Source: Megamerina dolium (Eukaryota > Arthropoda > Insecta > Diptera > Megamerinidae). From it: a stretch of DNA of 64,000 bases. The DNA is taken from NCBI GenBank assembly GCA_963854835.1, contig OY978530.1:23224437-23288436 (forward strand). The letters run 5' to 3'. Below the pieces are notes generated by a model, which did not search any database, was not told the origin of the DNA, and worked only from the letters and a program-made list of their open reading frames with translations. A program made the translations under genes and the position numbers. Positions within the stretch are counted from its first letter, which is position 1. Every line of letters starts with the position of its first letter. Positions 59,479-64,000 of the stretch are shown here, piece after piece.

Positions 59479-60260
59479 TTAAGGCCTTTTTATTAAGTGT
59501 TTGTGATATGTGAAGAAGGGCAGATCGGGCTGTTTCTGATCATCTATTAAAATATGCAATTGGTTCTTAAAAACGTTGTTGGGGCATTCTACTGCTAGTA
59601 TCAGGTTTTCTGAAGAGCTTTCGGCACTATGTTGCGTAGCCGTCATTGAATTTATTTGAGGCCTAGACAATGCAATGTATTTTTACTACTGAGCGCATAG
59701 GTCAATGGCTGGTGATCAGTGAATATGTTAATTTTCCTGGATCCATACAGGTAATTCCTTAAGTCTTCTTCTTAAGTATTTTATAATTTGTGGTGTTGGA
59801 ATTTCGGATATTTCTTTTATTTTATTCTTGTTAGCCTTGATGCCATTGGTTCGAAAAAGAAAGCCCAGCCCAAATGCGAGTTTCTCTTTTGAGAAACTCA
59901 CATTTATCTAGTTGGGCCTTAAAATTTGCGGATTCCAGTGTTTCAAATACTGTTTTGAGATATATAAAATGTTCTTCCTCAGTTTTGCCGAAAATAATCA
60001 TATCGTCTATATAGACGTAACATATGTGCGATGCGTATATTTTTTTAGAGACAATCCACACAGGAGCATTATAGGGTGATTTCTATGGTCTTATTATCAA
60101 ATCATTCAAAAGTTCACGTATTTGTTCATCGACTTCATTTTTCAACGCCATGGGATATGAATACGATTTAGTGTAAATTGGGGAATCTGTTGTGGCCCTG
60201 ATTGATGATTGATTCTTGCAGTAAATGTTAACTTGTGGTTAGGATCTCTGAATAAACCTG
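59479..60260 (-). pseudogene. pol: errantivirus RT and RNase H remnant with internal deletions
   Basis: The RT text VWIVSKK joins directly to CYVYIDDMIIFGKTEEEHF (near 60000). A large part of the fingers and palm before the YIDD active site is therefore missing. KCEFLKRE follows, then broken text with INIFTDHQPLTYAL-like RNase H sequence near 59700, then 59479-59670. Confidence 0.8.
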
Positions 60261-60282
60261 GGTGTTTTTTAATTACTTATTC

Positions 60283-60602
60283 TTACTTTTGTTTCTGCAG
60301 TTCTCTCATATGCATTTTATTTATATATTGACAGATGTCCTGATGAATTTTTCTTTTAGTTTTATTCTTAATAAGCGTGTAGTATTCTCTAATGGGAATT
60401 ATTGCGTTTAGTTCTGTTAAAGTATCATGACCTAAAATTCCATGGAAAGATTTTAGCGATAGTGGAATATAAAATTTTATTTTGTGATTTGACAAGTTGA
60501 AGAGGTTTGCAAAAGTATGTTGCGTTATTTCCCTTTTACTGCATTCACAAAAAAGGGTTTTTCGTTTCTGATAAGTTTGTTGATAAGAGAGGGTTGTATG
60601 TA
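60283..60602 (-). pseudogene. pol: errantivirus protease region remnant
   Basis: The frame reads FANLFNLSNHKIKFYIP and SFHGILGHDTLTELNAII, the region between the protease active site and RT in errantiviruses. The active-site part upstream is cut by the mariner insertion at 60603. Confidence 0.7.
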
Positions 60603-61902
60603 AAGGGTTATCCATTTTGCGGTTTCAAAAGTAAATGTAAATAAAACACATATAAAATATTTTTTATCATGATATTTCTTTTTTATTATAAAGTTTGAAC
60701 ATTGACATTATGTCTGAAATACTACATCATTTAAATGACCACCACGCGAATTGTTGCAAGCATCGATTCTTTTGAGTTTATTTTCGACCACTTTTTGACA
60801 CATATTGGGCGGTATCTCAGCCATAACGTGACGAATGTTGGTTTTTAGGTGCTCAAGAGTTAAAGGTTTATCTTCATAAACACGGTCTTTCGCGTAGCCC
60901 CACAAAAAAAAAAATCAAGCGGTGACAAATCGCATGATCTTGGTGGCCACTTGATATCGCCACGACGAGAAATTACGCGGCCAGAAAATTTCTCTTGCAA
61001 TAAAGCCATATTCGCTCGAGTTATGTGGCATGTGGCACCGTCTTGTTGAAACCGCATATTCTCTAAGTCGTATTCTTCAATAGCAGGCAAAAAAAATTCG
61101 GTTATCATATGACCATAACGCTGACGGTGACAGTCGTTCTATTGTCGTTTTCGAAGAAGTAAGGACCAATCACACCTCCGGACAAAAGAGCGCACCAAGC
61201 AGTGACTTTTTGTGGATGTAGTCGCCTCTCTTCAATTACTTGAGGATTCTCAGAACCCCAAATACGACAATTTTGTTTGTTAACATACCCACCGAGTGAG
61301 AAATGTGCTTCGTCGCTGAAGAAAATTTTGTTCGAAAAATCGCCGTCCACCGCCTGTTGTTCAAGCACCCATTCGACGTATCTACGACGTTGTGAATGGT
61401 CAGCTGGCTTCAGTTGTTGTGTGAGCTGGATTTTATATGGATGTAGGTGTAGATCCAAATGCAAAATTCGCCATAATGTGCCGTAAGACAGTCCTAATTC
61501 CTGAGAACGACGAGGAATCGACACATTCGGGTCTTCGGCAACACTTTCACTTACAGCAGCGATATTTTCGGTGGTACGAGCGAAACGATGATGCACAGGC
61601 CTTACAATATCTGTAACCGATCCAGTCTTTTCATATTTCTTCACAATTTTGCCAATTGCTTGCGTAGTTGGACGATTATGTAAACCATAATCTCCTCTTA
61701 AAGCACGATATGTGGCTGTGGCAGAATCACAATTTTTGTAGTAGGTTTTTACAATTTTAATGCGTTGTGCGATAGTTAAGCGATCCATTTTCGCAAATGT
61801 CAGACTTTGAACTGAAAAAGAAAGAAATTGTTTTAACAACTCAGTTTGACAGATGTCGAATTCTAGCCCTATACTTTTGAAACCACGAAATGGATAACCC
61901 TT
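60603..61902 (-). mobile_element. DD41D mariner-like element, copy 2
   Basis: TA flanks (60601-60602, 61903-61904), ends AAGGGTTATCCATTTTGCGG and AAGGGTTATCCATTTCGTGG (reverse complement). Length 1300 bases. Nearly identical to 34047-35301 apart from small indels. Confidence 0.93.
60708..61788 (-). pseudogene. DD41D transposase, copy 2, catalytic residues intact but frameshifted
   Basis: The start at 61788 reads MDRLTIAQRIKIVKTYYKN. HTH, FSDEAHFSLGGYVNKQ (first D), FQQDGATCH (second D) and CDLSPLDFFF (third D) are all present. 41 residues separate the last two, the DD41D spacing of the lineage known as rosa. A 7-base deletion near 61123 shifts the frame before MITEFFLPAIEE, and a run of A near 60905 shifts it again after FFFCGA. 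Compared with copy 1 the lesions are all different. Confidence 0.93.
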
Positions 61903-61904
61903 TA

Positions 61905-63160
61905 GTTTTTGTTCGATCCAGTGTCGATCAAAATTTTTAATATTTTTCCATTGTTCGCTCTGCACTCAAAGTACGGAAGCGAAGATTGAGTTAATCTAAT
62001 AAATGAATATCGCTCGAATCCTCGGAAGGTGTGTCAAATTGCTGATAGGATTCAAAGTACTCTTCCACCCCTTCTGCCTACATTAATTGTTGTCATCGTC
62101 AAGTGTTTCATTAGGTGTTTCTTGGTTTTGATACTCAGAATTGGAATTAGTTTCGATATGGCAATTTCGTTGTTGCTTATATTGTTGAGGAATGGTGTTT
62201 AAAGTAGGGGGTCGTTTTCCTTGAAACCGATCAGTTGGACGCGGTCTGTTTTGATAATTTATGTTTTGTGTTCGAATGGACGGGTTGTGGTTGTGGGTAT
62301 TTGGTTTTGGTGCTTAGGGACGCGATGGTTGAAAGGGTTGAAAAGTTTGGTACCGGGGTTGAAAATGTTGGTGAAAGTTGGTTGGCCTTTGCTGTGGTCG
62401 AGGTATATTTTGTTGCACATTATTCATTGGTCTATTATTAGTTGGAGTATTTTGGAATGTAAATTCCGAATAAAGAGGCATTTGGTTTAGCGAACGCTTA
62501 GGAGGAAGGGGTGGTGGATTGTATTGCTTACGATTCTGATGTTTAATCGCATACCCAGATCGATAATGTTGGTTCTCCAGCTTCAAACAAAGATGGAACG
62601 CGTGAGGAAGATCTACGGGCTCACGAATACCCAAGAGTCTTGATCTCCATTTAAGCTACGGATAAAGATGTCAAGCGCCTTATGCCTATAGGTCTGGGTC
62701 AAAAGTCCCACCGACTCATTGCTCATCTCCATACTATCCGATCCGATCCTATTTAGGATCAAAGGCAAATACGTATAGACATGCTGGTCGAATTCTTGGA
62801 TTATGCTCCTATCTTGGATAAGCGAAGTCATTTGGTACTCTAAGGTACCTAAGTCCCTTTTATCCCCATAATAAACGTTAAGATATTTCACTATGTTACC
62901 CCAATTTAATGGATTAGAATACGATTCAAGCGCAATTTCTGCATTTCCTGTTATTTTATTGAGTCATAAATTTGTAAGACCCATTCTACACTTTTCCCCC
63001 TCGAATTGTATTCGGCTGGATTACCAGAAAAGTCTCTCAGACTCCTTACAATGTCTGGTATTTTATCGAAGTTACTCAGATCTTCCCTATATCTTTCTTC
63101 TAAATTTGAGTTAGCATTAGGGTTTATTATGGACTGGACGATGCTTTTGTATATTACGAA
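61905..63160 (-). pseudogene. gag: errantivirus gag remnant
   Basis: The capsid text VKYLNVYYGDKRDLGTLEY (62613-62891) and upstream EWVLQIYDS-like wording (near 62980) match errantivirus Gag. The C-terminal part is rich in N, Q, P and R (62314-62634), with a basic tail reaching 61960. There are no zinc knuckles, as usual in this group. Frameshifts lie near 62620 and after 62890. Confidence 0.75.
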
Positions 63161-64000
63161 TTAGAGGCCGGATTAAGTTATTAGGATTTAGTTTATTTTC
63201 TTGGTAAAAATCGACAAAATTCAACGAAAAAATATTAGATATTATTAAAAAAAAATTTTAAAGAAAAATTTTACTTATTTAGTTAATACTTAAACACTTT
63301 TAATTTAAGAACAAATAGTTGATTTGAGTCACTTTTTCAATTATTGGTTTTTATTTTTTTTTTCCTTAATTGTATTATATGATTTAAATTCAATTTTCGT
63401 AATTTTCTTAAATTTTCAATATTAACAATAAGAAATTAATTCTTTACTTTAAGATTAACACAAGGATTTTCTTTTAACTAAACAGAGTTAAAAATGCTTT
63501 TCTATTAAGTTTTTCTTTTTACTGATTTAACTTTAATTGTTCACTTATGAAGAAAAAAAAAATTATTTTTGACTTACATTAACGCTAATATTAACATCTC
63601 CGCTGGCAACTTTAGATTTACTCCTTTTTACCTTGATTACTGTGAATCTTTCCTTGCACCGATCGCGGAGCTCAGTGCTTCTTGGGCAGGTGCGTTGACT
63701 TTATACTTGAGGTCTTTTTGCGCTGCAAGCGGTAGAATAAAAAGGTCACTACTTCAGGATTCTGAAGCGTTTTTTCCGGCATAAATTTGCAGTGATCGTT
63801 GATTAAGTCGTTTGTTTAGTTTAATCAATTTAGACGTGTTTAATTTTTTGTTATTTCAATAAAAACGTTGACTTTAAAATGAAATAACGTTTAAATTTTG
63901 AAAGTTGTCTTTATTTCATTGCTGTTGTCTTAAGACTAATTCTACAAGATTTTTATGATTTCCTACTTACCTTCTGTTTGCGACCATTTAATTGCAAAAT
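63161..64000. other. Probable leader and LTR of the errantivirus element
   Basis: AT-rich non-coding sequence upstream of gag on the minus strand, with TATAAA near 63700 on that strand. No second LTR copy is available to set boundaries, and no primer binding site was identified. The open frame at 63569-63784 has no known wording. Confidence 0.4.

Larger units (their letters stand above)
55800..64000 (-). mobile_element. Decayed errantivirus-type Gypsy element (gag, pol, env)
   Basis: Fragments in order on the minus strand (high to low coordinate) are gag, protease, RT, RNase H, integrase and env. This is the layout of insect endogenous retroviruses of the 17.6/297/ZAM group. Every gene is broken. 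It is interrupted by a DD41D mariner (60603-61902) and by a BEL-type LTR remnant with a SINE (56227-57789). The LTRs are not defined. Confidence 0.8.

Overview
The window reads as insect DNA, most likely from a higher fly. It is AT-rich, with long (TA)n microsatellites, and almost everything recognisable is a transposable element. These are Ty3/Gypsy, BEL/Pao, RTE and Jockey-type retroelements, several mariner and Tc1 lineages (including a DD41D lineage first named from a tephritid fly), a possible piggyBac scrap, and a tRNA-derived SINE. I recognise no intact host gene. A tephritid or related fly is a guess from element content only.

Layout. 1-24866 is dominated by a tandem duplication with a period of 15013 bases. 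Copy A occupies 1-9853 (its left part lies outside the window) and copy B occupies 9854-24866. The unit holds a decayed Gypsy element of the 412/mdg1 type, whose integrase region is interrupted by a Tc1-family element and then by a mariner. Next come a deleted mini-mariner, a (TA)n tract and the start of a young CsRn1/Kabuki-like Gypsy element. The duplication breaks inside that element's gag, so copy A has only its 5' LTR and most of gag. Copy B runs on into the whole element (23870-28338, LTR to LTR).

28391-37832 holds a decayed mariner, a Jockey-type RT joined to an RTE-type RT fragment, a diverged direct repeat, a small transposase scrap, a DD41D mariner, and a decayed copy of a repetitive insect protein family. 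37835-47187 is a gutted Tc1-family element carrying a nearly complete BEL element (37910-46662, identical 5-base target duplication, 791-base LTRs). Besides gag and pol, this BEL element encodes a third ORF after integrase. That ORF has three complete zinc knuckles, lies just behind a strong 3' splice site, and sits in the position where retroviruses carry env. I consider this the most interesting candidate system in the window.

48143-55727 contains SINE copies and a three-layer nest: a mariner split by a complete RTE LINE (13-base target duplication), itself split by a SINE ending in (TA)n (11-base target duplication). 55800-64000 is a decayed errantivirus-type Gypsy element on the minus strand (gag, protease, RT, integrase, env). 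It is interrupted in env by a BEL-type LTR remnant plus a SINE, and upstream of its protease by a second DD41D mariner.

The order of insertion can be read directly from the nesting. The old decayed Gypsy elements came first, the DNA transposons later, and the CsRn1 and BEL elements (LTRs with 1 and 3 differences) last. The 15-kb tandem duplication is younger still, or is an assembly artefact.
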